Shown: piece after piece, positions 37,287 to 48,879 of the stretch
Position numbering within the stretch: the first letter of the stretch is position 1
Layout of the letters: every line of letters begins with the position of its first letter
DNA from: Crossaster papposus
Lineage: Eukaryota; Echinodermata; Asteroidea; Velatida; Solasteridae
Direction: 5' to 3'
DNA length: 64,000 nt
NCBI GenBank assembly: GCA_037893245.1
Contig: JBAIAA010000010.1
Location: forward strand, 124,001 to 188,000
Made by a program: the position numbers and the translations under genes
The notes under the pieces: model-generated
The model's database searches: none
Told to the model about the DNA's origin: nothing
Seen by the model: the letters and a program-made list of their open reading frames with translations, nothing else

Positions 37287-39222
37287 AAATATGTAGTAGT
37301 AGGATATGCCGATTGTAGACCAAATCTTAAATATGTAGCAGTAGGGATATGCCGATTGTATACCAAATCTTAAATATGTAGTAGTAGGGATATGCCGATT
37401 GTAGACCAAATCTTAAATATGTAGTAGTAGGGATATGCCGATTGTAGACCAAATCTTAAATATGTAGTAGTAGGGATGTGCCGATTGTAGACAAATCTTA
37501 AATATGTAGTAGTAGGGATATGCCGATTGTAGACCAAATCTTAAATATGTAGTAGTAGGGATATGCCGATTGTAGACCAAATCTTAAATATGTAGTAGTA
37601 GGGATATGCCGATTGTAGACCAAATCTTAAATATGTAGTAGTAGGGATATGCCGATTGTAGACCAAATCTTAAATATGTAGTAGTAGGGATATGCCGATT
37701 GTAGACCAAATCTTAAATATGTAGTAGTAGGGATATGCCGATTGTAGACCAAATCTTAAATATGTAGTAGTAGGGATATGCCGATTGTAGACCAAATCTT
37801 AAATATGTAGTAGTAGGGATATGCCGATTGTAGACCAAATCTTAAATATGTAGTAGTAGGGATATGCCGATTGTAGACCAAATCTTAAATATGTAGTAGT
37901 AGGGATATGCCGATTGTAGACCAAATCTTAAATATGTAGTAGTAGGGATATGCCGATTGTAGACCAAATCTTAAATATGTAGTAGTAGGGATATGCCGAT
38001 TGTAGACCAAATCTTAAATATGTAGTAGTAGGGATATGCCGATTGTAGACCAAATCTTATATATGTAGTAGTAGGGATATGCCGATTGTAGACCAAATCT
38101 TAAATATGTAGTAGTAGGGATATGCCGATTGTAGACCAAATCTTAAATATGTAGGAGTAGGGATATGCCGATTGTAGACCAAATCTTAAATATGTAGTAG
38201 TAGGGATATGCCGATTGTAGACCAAATCTTAAATATGTAGCAGTAGGGATATGCCGATTGTAGACCAAATCTTAAATATGTAGTAGTAGGGATATGCCGA
38301 TTGTAGACCAAATCTTAAATATGTAGTAGTAGGGATATGCCGATTGTAGACCAAATCTTAAATATGTAGTAGTAGGGATATGCCGATTGTAGACCAAATC
38401 TTAAATATGTAGTAGTAGGGATATGCCGATTGTAGACCAAATCTTATATATGTAGTAGTAGGGATATGCCGATTGTAGACCAAATCTTAAATATGTAGTA
38501 GTAGGGATATGCCGATTGTAGACCAAATCTTAAATATGTAGTAGTAGGGATATGCCGATTGTAGACCAAATCTTAAATATGTACTAGTAGGGATATGCCG
38601 ATTGTAGACCAAATCTTAAATATGTAGTAGTAGGGATATGCCGATTGTAGACCAAATCTTAAATATGTAGTAGTAGGGATATGCCGATTGTAGACCAAAT
38701 CTTAAATATGTAGTAGTAGGGATATCCCGATTGTAGACCAAATCTTAAATATGTAGTAGTAGGGATATGCCGATTGTAGACCAAATCTTAAATATGTAGT
38801 AGTAGGGATATGCCGATTGTAGACCAAATCTTAAATATGTAGTAGTAGTAGGGATATGCCGATTGTAGACCAAATCTTAAATATGTAGTAGTAGGGATAT
38901 GCCGATTGTAGACCAAATCTTAAATATGTAGTAGTAGGGATATGCCGATTGTAGACCAAATCTTAAATATGTAGTAGTAGGGATATGCCGATTGTAGACC
39001 AAATCTTAAATATGTAGTAGTAGGGATATGCCGATTGTAGACCAAATCTTAAATATGTAGTAGTAGGGATATGCCGATTGTAGACCAAATCTTAAATATG
39101 TAGCAGTAGGGATATGCCGATTGTAGACCAAATCTTAAATATGTAGTAGTAGGGATATGCCGATTGTAGACCAAATCTTAAATATGTAGTAGTAGGGATA
39201 TGCCGATTGTAGACCAAATCTA
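37287..39222 (+). repeat. A array, 45 units
   Basis: 1,936 bp = 45 x 43 + 3 - 2. CTTATATATG near 38057 and 38445, GTAGGAG near 38153, GTACTAG near 38581 and ATATCCCG near 38722 show kinship with 30-33 kb. Confidence 0.95.
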
Positions 39223-39333
39223 AAAAAACTCAATTTGATCTGATAACAAAACAAACTCACATTTATTATTATGTAAAGGGAAAGAAGTGTGCAGTAGAAA
39301 TAAACACCTGATGTGGGAACAAGCCCTCGAGTT
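39223..39333 (+). repeat. C+B insertion 42, one B (111 bp)
   Basis: The left junction is AAATCTAAAAAAACTC, a third junction state besides TTAA and TGAA, which leaves no intact 5' TTAA. Confidence 0.94.
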
Positions 39334-39508
39334 AAATATGTAGTAGTAGGGATATGCCGATTGTAGACCAAATCTTAAATATGTAGTAGTAGGGATATGC
39401 CGATTGTAGACCAAATCTTAAATATGTAGTAGTAGTAGGGATATGCCGATTGTAGACCAAATCTTAAATATGTAGTAGTAGGGATATGCCGATTGTAGAC
39501 CAAATCTG

Positions 39509-39686
39509 AAAAAACTCAATTTGATCTGATAACAAAACAAACTCACATTTATTATTATGTAAAGGGAAAGAAGTGTGCAGTAGAAATAAACACCTGATGT
39601 GGGAACAAGCCCTCGAGTTAAATATGTAAAGGGAAAGAAGTGTGCAGTAGAAATAAACACCTTATGTGGGAACAAGCCCTCGAGTT
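39509..39686 (+). repeat. C+B insertion 43, two B (178 bp)
   Basis: TG-junction copy of insertion 38 at an offset of 3,860 bp. Confidence 0.96.
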
Positions 39687-39857
39687 AAATATGTAGTAGT
39701 AGGATATGCCGATTGTAGACCAAATCTTAAATATGTAGCAGTAGGGATATGCCGATTGTATACCAAATCTTAAATATGTAGTAGTAGGGATATGCCGATT
39801 GTAGACCAAATCTTAAATATGTAGTAGTAGGGATATGCCGATTGTAGACCAAATCTT

Positions 39858-40035
39858 AAAAAACTCAATTTGATCTGATAACAAAACAAACTCACATTTA
39901 TTATTATGTAAAGTGAAAGAAGTGTGCAGTAGAAATAAACACCTGATGTGGGAACAAGCCCTCGAGTTAAATATGTAAAGGGAAAGAAGTGTGCAGTAGA
40001 AATAAACACCTTATGTGGGAACAAGCCCTCGAGTT
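39858..40035 (+). repeat. C+B insertion 44, two B (178 bp)
   Basis: AAAGTGAAAG copy of insertion 39 at 3,860 bp, without the private CACATGTATT change. Confidence 0.96.
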
Positions 40036-40725
40036 AAATATGTAGTAGTAGGATATGCCGATTGTAGACCAAATCTTAAATATGTAGCAGTAGGGATATG
40101 CCGATTGTATACTAAATCTTAAATATGTAGTAGTAGGGATATGCCGATTGTAGACCAAATCTTAAATATGTAGTAGTAGGGATATGCCGATTGTAGACCA
40201 AATCTTAAATATGTAGTAGTAGGGATATGCCGATTGTAGACCAAATCTTAAATATGTAGTAGTAGTAGGGATATGCCGATTGTAGACCAAATCTTAAATA
40301 TGTAGTAGTAGGGATATGCCGATTGTAGACCAAATCTTAAATATGTAGTAGTAGGGATATGCCGATTGTAGACCAAATCTTAAATATGTAGTAGTAGGGA
40401 TATGCCGATTGTAGACCAAATCTTAAATATGTAGTAATAGGGATATGCCGATTGTAGACCAAATCTTAAATATGTAGTAGTAGGGATATGCCGATTGTAG
40501 ACCACATCTTAAATATGTAGCAGTAGGGATATGCCGATTGTAGACCAAATCTTAAATATGTAGTAGTAGGTATATGCCGATTGTAGACCAAATCTTAAAT
40601 ATGTAGTAGTAGGGATATGCCGATTGTAGACCAAATCTTAAATATGTAGTAGTAGGAATATGCCGATTGTAGACCAAATCTTAAATATGTAGTAGTAGGG
40701 ATATGCCGATTGTAGACCAAATCTT
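40036..40725 (+). repeat. A array, 16 units
   Basis: 690 bp, the 3,860-bp counterpart of 36176-36865. One private GTAATAG unit near 40433. Confidence 0.96.
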
Positions 40726-40836
40726 AAAAAACTCAATTTGATCTGATAACAAAACAAACTCACATTTATTATTATGTAAAGGGAAAGAAGTGTGCAGTAG
40801 AAATAAACACCTGATGTGGGAACAAGCCCTCGAGTT
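40726..40836 (+). repeat. C+B insertion 45, one B (111 bp)
   Basis: Copy of insertion 40 at 3,860 bp, but with the four-monomer gap to the next insertion intact. Confidence 0.96.
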
Positions 40837-41011
40837 AAATATGTAGTAGTAGGGATATGCCGATTGTAGACCAAATCTTAAATATGTAGTAGTAGGGATA
40901 TGCCGATTGTAGACCAAATCTTAAATATGTAGTAGTAGTAGGGATATGCCGATTGTAGACCAAATCTTAAATATGTAGTAGTAGGGATATGCCGATTGTA
41001 GACCAAATCTG

Positions 41012-41190
41012 AAAAAAACTCAATTTGATCTGATAACAAAACAAACTCACATTTATTATTATGTAAAGGGAAAGAAGTGTGCAGTAGAAATAAACACCTG
41101 ATGTGGGAACAAGCCCTCGAGTTAAATATGTAAAGGGAAAGAAGTGTGCAGTAGAAATAAACACCTTATGTGGGAACAAGCCCTCGAGTT
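41012..41190 (+). repeat. C+B insertion 46, two B (179 bp)
   Basis: TG-junction copy with one extra A in the A-run. The second B has CACCTTATG, and a G-deleted unit follows. Confidence 0.96.
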
Positions 41191-41880
41191 AAATATGTAG
41201 TAGTAGGATATGCCGATTGTAGACCAAATCTTAAATATGTAGCAGTAGGGATATGCCGATTGTATACTAAATCTTAAATATGTAGTAGTAGGGATATGCC
41301 GATTGTAGACCAAATCTTAAATATGTAGTAGTAGGGATATGCCGATTGTAGACCAAATCTTAAATATGTAGTAGTAGGGATATGCCGATTGTAGACCAAA
41401 TCTTAAATATGTAGTAGTAGTAGGGATATGCCGATTGTAGACCAAATCTTAAATATGTAGTAGTAGGGATATGCCGATTGTAGACCAAATCTTAAATATG
41501 TAGTAGTAGGGATATGCCGATTGTAGACCAAATCTTAAATATGTAGTAGTAGGGATATGCCGATTGTAGACCAAATCTTAAATATGTAGTAGTAGGGATA
41601 TGCCGATTGTAGACCAAATCTTAAATATGTAGTAGTAGGGATATGCCGATTGTAGACCACATCTTAAATATGTAGCAGTAGGGATATGCCGATTGTAGAC
41701 CAAATCTTAAATATGTAGTAGTAGGTATATGCCGATTGTAGACCAAATCTTAAATATGTAGTAGTAGGGATATGCCGATTGTAGACCAAATCTTAAATAT
41801 GTAGTAGTAGGAATATGCCGATTGTAGACCAAATCTTAAATATGTAGTAGTAGGGATATGCCGATTGTAGACCAAATCTT
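41191..41880 (+). repeat. A array, 16 units
   Basis: 690 bp. Repeats 40036-40725 at an offset of 1,155 bp (GTATACTAAATC at 40108 and 41263). Confidence 0.96.
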
Positions 41881-41991
41881 AAAAAACTCAATTTGATCTG
41901 ATAACAAAACAAACTCACATTTATTATTATGTAAAGGGAAAGAAGTGTGCAGTAGAAATAAACACCTGATGTGGGAACAAGCCCTCGAGTT
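41881..41991 (+). repeat. C+B insertion 47, one B (111 bp)
   Basis: Copy of insertion 45 at 1,155 bp. Confidence 0.96.
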
Positions 41992-42166
41992 AAATATGTA
42001 GTAGTAGGGATATGCCGATTGTAGACCAAATCTTAAATATGTAGTAGTAGGGATATGCCGATTGTAGACCAAATCTTAAATATGTAGTAGTAGTAGGGAT
42101 ATGCCGATTGTAGACCAAATCTTAAATATGTAGTAGTAGGGATATGCCGATTGTAGACCAAATCTG

Positions 42167-42345
42167 AAAAAAACTCAATTTGATCTGATAACAAAACAAA
42201 CTCACATTTATTATTATGTAAAGGGAAAGAAGTGTGCAGTAGAAATAAACACCTGATGTGGGAACAAGCCCTCGAGTTAAATATGTAAAGGGAAAGAAGT
42301 GTGCAGTAGAAATAAACACCTTATGTGGGAACAAGCCCTCGAGTT
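42167..42345 (+). repeat. C+B insertion 48, two B (179 bp)
   Basis: Copy of insertion 46 at 1,155 bp, with the extra A retained. GATGTGCCG/GACAAATC lies 189 bp downstream, at 42534. Confidence 0.96.
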
Positions 42346-44399
42346 AAATATGTAGTAGTAGGATATGCCAATTGTAGACCAAATCTTAAATATGTAGCAG
42401 TAGGGATATGCCGATTGTATACCAAATCTTAAATATGTAGTAGTAGGGATATGCCGATTGTAGACCAAATCTTAAATATGTAGTAGTAGGGATATGCCGA
42501 TTGTAGACCAAATCTTAAATATGTAGTAGTAGGGATGTGCCGATTGTAGACAAATCTTAAATATGTAGTAGTAGGGATATGCCGATTGTAGACCAAATCT
42601 TAAATATGTAGTAGTAGGGATATGCCGATTGTAGACCAAATCTTAAATATGTAGTAGTAGGGATATGCCGATTGTAGACCAAATCTTAAATATGTAGTAG
42701 TAGGGATATGCCGATTGTAGACCAAATCTTAAATATGTAGTAGTAGGGATATGCCGATTGTAGACCAAATCTTAAATATGTAGTAGTAGGGATATGCCGA
42801 TTGTAGACCAAATCTTAAATATGTAGTAGTAGGGATATGCCGATTGTAGACCAAATCTTAAATATGTAGTAGTAGGGATATGCCGATTGTAGACCAAATC
42901 TTAAATATGTAGTAGTAGGGATATGCCGATTGTAGACCAAATCTTAAATATGTAGTAGTAGGGATATGCCGATTGTATACCAAATCTTAAATATGTAGTA
43001 GTAGGGATATGCCGATTGTAGACCAAATCTTAAATATGTAGTAGTAGGGATATGCCGATTGTAGACCAAATCTTAAATATGTAGTATATGCCGATTGTAG
43101 ACCAAATCTTAAATATGTAGTAGTAGGGATATGCCGATTGTAGACCAAATCTTAAATATGTAGTAGTAGGGATATGCCGATTGTAGACCAAATCTTAAAT
43201 ATGTAGTAGTAGGGATATGCCGATTGTAGACCAAATCTTAAATATGTAGTAGTAGGGATATGCCGATTGTATACCAAATCTTAAATATGTAGTAGTAGGG
43301 ATATGCCGATTGTAGACCAAATCTTAAATATGTAGTAGTAGGGATATGCCGATTGTAGACCAAATCTTAAATATGTAGTATATGCCGATTGTAGACCAAA
43401 TCTTAAATATGTAGTAGTAGGGATATGCCGATTGTAGACCAAATCTTAAATATGTAGTAGTAGGGATATGCCGATTGTAGACCAAATCTTAAATATGTAG
43501 TAGTAGGGATATGCCGATTGTAGACCAAATCTTAAATATGTAGTAGTAGGGATATGCCGATTGTAGACCAAATCTTAAATATGTAGTAGTAGGGATATGC
43601 CGATTGTAGACCAAATCTTAAATATGTAGTAGTAGGGATATGCCGATTGTAGACCAAATCTTAAATATGTAGTAGTAGTAGGGATATGCCGATTGTAGAC
43701 CAAATCTTAAATATGTAGTAGTAGGGATATGCCGATTGTAGACCAAATCTTAAATATGTAGTAGTAGGGATATGCCGATTGTAGACCAAATCTTAAAAAT
43801 GTAGTAGTAGGGATATGCCGATTGTAGACCAAATCTTAAATATGTAGTAGTAGGGGTATGCCGATTGTAGACCAAATCTTAAATATGTAGTAGTAGGGAT
43901 ATGCCGATTGTAGACCAAATCTTAAATATGTAGTAGTAGGGATATGCCGATTGTAGACCAAATCTTAAATATGTAGTAGTAGGGATATGCCGATTGTAGA
44001 CCAAATCTTAAATATGTAGTAGTAGGGATATGCCGATTGTATACCAAATCTTAAATATGTAGTAGTAGGGATATGCCGATTGTAGACCAAATCTTAAATA
44101 TGTAGTAGTAGGGATATGCCGATTGTAGACCAAATCTTAAATATGTAGTAGTAGGGATATGCCGATTGTAGACCAAATCTTAAATATGTAGTAGTAGGGA
44201 TATGCCGATTGTAGACCAAATCTTAAATATGTAGTAGTAGGGGTATGCCGATTGTAGTCCAAATCTTAAATATGTAGTAGTAGTAGGGATATGCCGATTG
44301 TAGACCAAATCTTAAATATGTAGTAGTAGAGATATGCCGATTGTAGACCAAATCTTAAATATGTAGTAGTAGGGATATGCCGATTGTAGACCAAATCTG
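42346..44399 (+). repeat. A array, 48 units, two of them 36 bp
   Basis: 2,054 bp = 48 x 43 - 10: two 7-bp deletions, two 1-bp losses and two GTA gains. The 36-bp units (GTAGTATATGCCG) lie at 43081 and 43375. Also AAAAATG near 43796 and GTAGTCC near 44256. Confidence 0.95.
42940..43530 (+). repeat. 294-bp tandem duplication with a 36-bp unit
   Basis: GTATACC (42976/43270) and the 7-bp deletion GTAGTATATG (43081/43375) shift by 294 = 7 x 43 - 7 bp. Outer limits cannot be set because the flanking units are consensus. Confidence 0.88.
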
Positions 44400-44510
44400 A
44401 AAAAACTCAATTTGATCTGATAACAAAACAAACTCACATTTATTATTATGTAAAGGGAAAGAAGTGTGCAGTAGAAATAAACACCTGATGTGGGAACAAG
44501 CCCTCGAGTT
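44400..44510 (+). repeat. C+B insertion 49, one B (111 bp)
   Basis: The only single-B copy with the TG junction and a G-deleted unit downstream. It may be a two-B copy that lost one B by recombination. Confidence 0.95.
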
Positions 44511-44982
44511 AAATATGTAGTAGTAGGATATGCCGATTGTAGACCAAATCTTAAATATGTAGCAGTAGGGATATGCCGATTGTATACCAAATATTAAATA
44601 TGTAGTAGTAGGGATATGCCGATTGTAGACCAAATCTTAAATATGTAGTAGTAGGGATATGCCGATTGTAGACCAAATCTTAAATATGTAGTAGTAGGGA
44701 TATGCCGATTGTAGACCACATCTTAAATATGTAGCAGTAGGGATATGCCGATTGTAGACCAAATCTTAAATATGTAGTAGTAGGTATATGCCGATTGTAG
44801 ACCAAATCTTAAATATGTAGTAGTAGGGATATGCCGATTGTAGACCAAATCTTAAATATGTAGTAGTAGGGATATGCCGATTGTAGACCAAATCTTAAAT
44901 ATGTAGTAGTAGGGATATGCCGATTGTAGACCAAATCTTCAATATGTAGTAGTAGGGATATGCCGATTGTAGACCAAATCTG
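44511..44982 (+). repeat. A array, 11 units
   Basis: 472 bp = 11 x 43 - 1. CAAATATT at 44589 recurs at 45239 (650 bp). CCACATC near 44716, and ATCTTCAATATG near 44936. Confidence 0.95.
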
Positions 44983-45160
44983 AAAAAACTCAATTTGATC
45001 TGATAACAAAACAAACTCACATTTATTATTATGTAAAGGGAAAGAAGTGTGCAGTAGAAATAAACACCTGATGTGGGAACAAGCCCTCGAGTTAAATATG
45101 TAAAGGGAAAGAAGTGTGCAGTAGAAATAAACACCTTATGTGGGAACAAGCCCTCGAGTT
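44983..45160 (+). repeat. C+B insertion 50, two B (178 bp)
   Basis: TG-junction copy whose second B has CACCTTATG, with the G-deleted unit after it. Confidence 0.96.
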
Positions 45161-45893
45161 AAATATGTAGTAGTAGGATATGCCGATTGTAGACCAAATC
45201 TTAAATATGTAGCAGTAGGGATATGCCGATTGTATACCAAATATTAAATATGTAGTAGTAGGGATATGCCGATTGTAGACCAAATCTTAAATATGTAGTA
45301 GTAGGGATATGCCGATTGTAGACCAAATCTTAAATATGTAGTAGTAGGGATATGCCGATTGTAGACCAAATCTTAAATATGTAGTAGTAGGGGTATGCCG
45401 ATTGTAGTCCAAATCTTAAATATGTAGTAGTAGGGATATGCCGATTGTAGACCAAATCTTAAATATGTAGTAGTAGGGATATGCCGATTGTAGACCAAAT
45501 CTTAAATATGTAGTAGTAGGGATATGCCGATTGTAGACCAAATCTGAAATATGTAGTAGTAGGGATATGCCGATTGTAGACCAAATCTTAAATATGTAGT
45601 AGTAGGGATATGCCGATTGTAGACCAAATCTTAAATATGTAGTAGTAGGGATATGCCGATTGTAGACCAAATCTTAAATATGTAGTAGTAGGGATATGCC
45701 GATTGTAGACCAAATCTTAAATATGTAGTAGTAGGGATATGCCGATTGTAGACCAAATCTTAAATATGTAGTAGTAGTAGGGATATGCCGATTGTAGACC
45801 AAATCTTAAATATGTAGTAGTAGGGATATGCCGATTGTAGACCAAATCTTAAATATGTAGTAGTAGGGATATGCAGATTGTAGACCAAATCTT
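45161..45893 (+). repeat. A array, 17 units
   Basis: 733 bp = 17 x 43 + 3 - 1. GGGGTATG then GTAGTCC near 45390, and ATCTGAAATATG near 45543. The last unit is ATGCAGATTG. Confidence 0.95.
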
Positions 45894-46079
45894 AAAAAAA
45901 TAAATTTGATCTGATAACAAAACAAACTCACATTTATTATTATGTAAAGGGAAAGAAGTGTGCAGTAGAAATAAACACCTGATGTAGGAACAAGCCCTCG
46001 AGTTAAATATGTAAAGGTGTAAAGGAAAAGAAGTGTGCAGTATAAATAAACACCTGATGTGGGAACAAGCCCTCGAGTT
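45894..46079 (+). repeat. C+B insertion 51, 186-bp subtype
   Basis: Distant copy of insertion 21 (27,300 bp away), with C changed to AAATAAATTTG. The 8-bp gain is retained. Confidence 0.96.
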
Positions 46080-46251
46080 AAATATGTAGTAGTAGGGATA
46101 TGCCGATTGTAGACCAAATCTTAAATATGTAGTAGTAGGGATATGCCGATTGTAGACCAAATCTTAAATATGTAGTAGTTGGGATATGCCGATTGTAGAC
46201 CAAATCTTAAATATGTAGTAGTAGGGATATGCCGATTGTAGACCAAATCTT

Positions 46252-46429
46252 AAAAAACTCAATTTGATCTGATAACAAAACAAACTCACATTTATTATTA
46301 TGTATAGGGAAAGAAGTGTGCAGTATAAATAAACACCTGATGTGGGAACAAGCCCTCGAGTTAAATATGTAAAGGGAAAGAAGTGTGCAGTCGAAATAAA
46401 CACCTGATGTGGGAACAAGCCCTTGAGTT
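46252..46429 (+). repeat. C+B insertion 52, two B (178 bp)
   Basis: Relative of insertion 22 with GTATAGGGAAAG in the first B and GTCGAAATAAAC plus CCCTTGAG in the second. A G-deleted unit follows. Confidence 0.96.
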
Positions 46430-47260
46430 AAATATGTAGTAGTAGGATATGCCGATTGTAGACCAAATCTTAAATATGTAGTAGTAGGGATATGCCGATT
46501 GTATACCAAATCTTAAATATGTAGTAGTAGGGATATGCCGATTGTAGACCAAATCTTAAATATGTAGTAGTAGGGATATGCCGATTGTAGACCAAATCTT
46601 AAATATGTAGTAGTAGGGATATGCCGATTGTAGACCAAATCTTAAATATGTAGTAGTAGGGATATGCCGATTGTAGTCCAAATCTTAAATATGTAGTAGT
46701 AGTAGGGATATGCCGATTGTAGACCAAATCTTAAATATGTAGTAGTAGGGATATGCCGATTGTAGACCAAATCTTAAATATGTAGTAGTAGGGATATGCC
46801 GATTGTAGACCAAATTTTAAATATGTAGTAGTAGGGATATGCCGATTGTAGACCAAATCTTAAATATGTAGTAGTAGTAGGGATATGCCGATTGTAGACC
46901 AAATCTTAAATATGTAGTAGTAGGGATATGCCAATTGTAGACCAAATCTTATATATGTAGTAGTAGGGATATGCCGATTGTAGACCAAATCTTAAATATG
47001 TAGTAGTAGTAGGGATATGCCGATTGTAGACCAAATCTTAAATATGTAGTAGTAGTAGGGATATGCCGATTGTAGACCAAATCTTAAATATGTAGTAGTA
47101 GGGATATGCCGATTGTAGACCAAATCTTAAATATGTAGTAGTAGTAGGGATATGCCGATTGTAGACCAAATCTGAAATATGTAGTAGTAGGGATATGCCG
47201 ATTGTAGACCAAATCTTAAATATGTAGTAGTAGGGATATGCCGATTGTAGACCAAATCTT
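46430..47260 (+). repeat. A array, 19 units, five with (GTA)4
   Basis: 831 bp = 19 x 43 + 15 - 1. This is the start of the (GTA)4-rich zone. It also has GTAGTCC, CAAATTTT, CCAATTG, CTTATATATG and ATCTGAAATATG variants. Confidence 0.95.
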
Positions 47261-47438
47261 AAAAAACTCAATTTGATCTGATAACAAAACAAACTCACAT
47301 TTATTATTATGTATAGGGAAAGAAGTGTGCAGTATAAATAAACACCTGATGTGGGAACAAGCCCTCGAGTTAAATATGTAAAGGGAAAGAAGTGTGCAGT
47401 CGAAATAAACACCTGATGTGGGAACAAGCCCTTGAGTT
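47261..47438 (+). repeat. C+B insertion 53, two B (178 bp)
   Basis: Copy of insertion 52 at an offset of 1,009 bp, with the same GTATAGGG and GTCGAAATA variants. It is the last insertion before the 9.7-kb insertion-free block. Confidence 0.96.
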
Positions 47439-48879
47439 AAATATGTAGTAGTAGGATATGCCGATTGTAGACCAAATCTTAAATATGTAGTAGTAGGGAT
47501 ATGCCGATTGTATACCAAATCTTAAATATGTAGTAGTAGGGATATGCCGATTGTAGACCAAATCTTAAATATGTAGTAGTAGGGATATGCCGATTGTAGA
47601 CCAAATCTTAAATATGTAGTAGTAGGGATATGCCGATTGTAGACCAAATCTTAAATATGTAGTAGTAGGGATATGCCGATTGTAGTCCAAATCTTAAATA
47701 TGTAGTAGTAGTAGGGATATGCCGATTGTAGACCAAATCTTAAATATGTAGTAGTAGGGATATGCCGATTGTAGACCAAATCTTAAATATGTAGTAGTAG
47801 GGATATGCCGATTGTAGACCAAATTTTAAATATGTAGTAGTAGGGATATGCCGATTGTAGACCAAATCTTAAATATGTAGTAGTAGTAGGGATATGCCGA
47901 TTGTAGACCAAATCTTAAATATGTAGTAGTAGGGATATGCCAATTGTAGACCAAATCTTATATATGTAGTAGTAGGGATATGCCGATTGTAGACCAAATC
48001 TTAAATATGTAGTAGTAGTAGGGATATGCCGATTGTAGACCAAATCTTAAATATGTAGTAGTAGTAGGGATATGCCGATTGTAGACCAAATCTTAAATAT
48101 GTAGTAGTAGGGATATGCCGATTGTAGACCAAATCTTAAATATGTAGTAGTAGTAGGGATATGCCGATTGTAGACCAAATCTGAAATATGTAGTAGTAGG
48201 GATATGCCGATTGTAGACCAAATCTTAAATATGTAGTAGTAGGGATATGCCGATTGTAGACCAAATCTTAAATATGTAGTAGTAGGGATATGCCGATTGT
48301 AGACCAAATCTTAAATATGTAGTAGTAGGGATGTGCCGATTGTAGACCAAATCTTAAATATGTAGTAGTAGGGATATGCCGATTGTAGACCAAATCTTAA
48401 ATATGTAGTAGTAGGGATATGCCGATTGTAGACCAAATCTTAAATATGTAGTAGTAGGGATATGCCGATTGTAGACCAAATCTTATATATGTAGTAGTAG
48501 GGATATGCCGATTGTAGACCAAATCTTAAATGTGTAGTAGTAGGGATATGCCGATTGTAGACCAAATCTTAAATATGTAGTAGTAGGGATATGCCGATTG
48601 TAGACCAAATCTTAAATATGTAGTAGTAGGGATATGCCGATTGTAGACCAAATCTTAAATATGTAGTAGTAGGGATATGCCGATTGTAGACCAAATCTTA
48701 AATATGTAGTAGTAGGGATATGCCGATTGTAGACCAAATCTTAAATATGTAGTAGTAGGGATATGCCGATTGTAGACCAAATCTTAAATATGTAGTAGTA
48801 GTAGGGATATGCCGATTGTAGACCAAATCTTAAATATGTAGTAGTAGGGATATGCCGATTGTAGACCAAATCTTAAATA

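Larger units (their letters stand above)
35540..40870 (+). repeat. 3,860-bp spaced higher-order repeat
   Basis: About 35.54-37.0 kb recurs at 39.4-40.87 kb. Insertions 38, 39 and 40 map to 43, 44 and 45 at exactly 3,860 bp. The offset then becomes 3,903 because insertion 41 sits one monomer closer to insertion 40. Confidence 0.88.
39960..42350 (+). repeat. 1,155-bp tandem duplication
   Basis: Insertions 45/47 and 46/48, (GTA)4 units near 40260/41415 and 40935/42090, and GTATACT (40108/41263) all shift by 1,155 bp. Confidence 0.9.
46252..48269 (+). repeat. 1,009-bp tandem duplication
   Basis: Copies 46252-47260 and 47261-48269. The insertion, five (GTA)4 units, CCAATTG, CTTATATATG and ATCTGAAAT are all repeated in order. 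No insertion is found at 48270, so there is no third copy. Confidence 0.92.
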
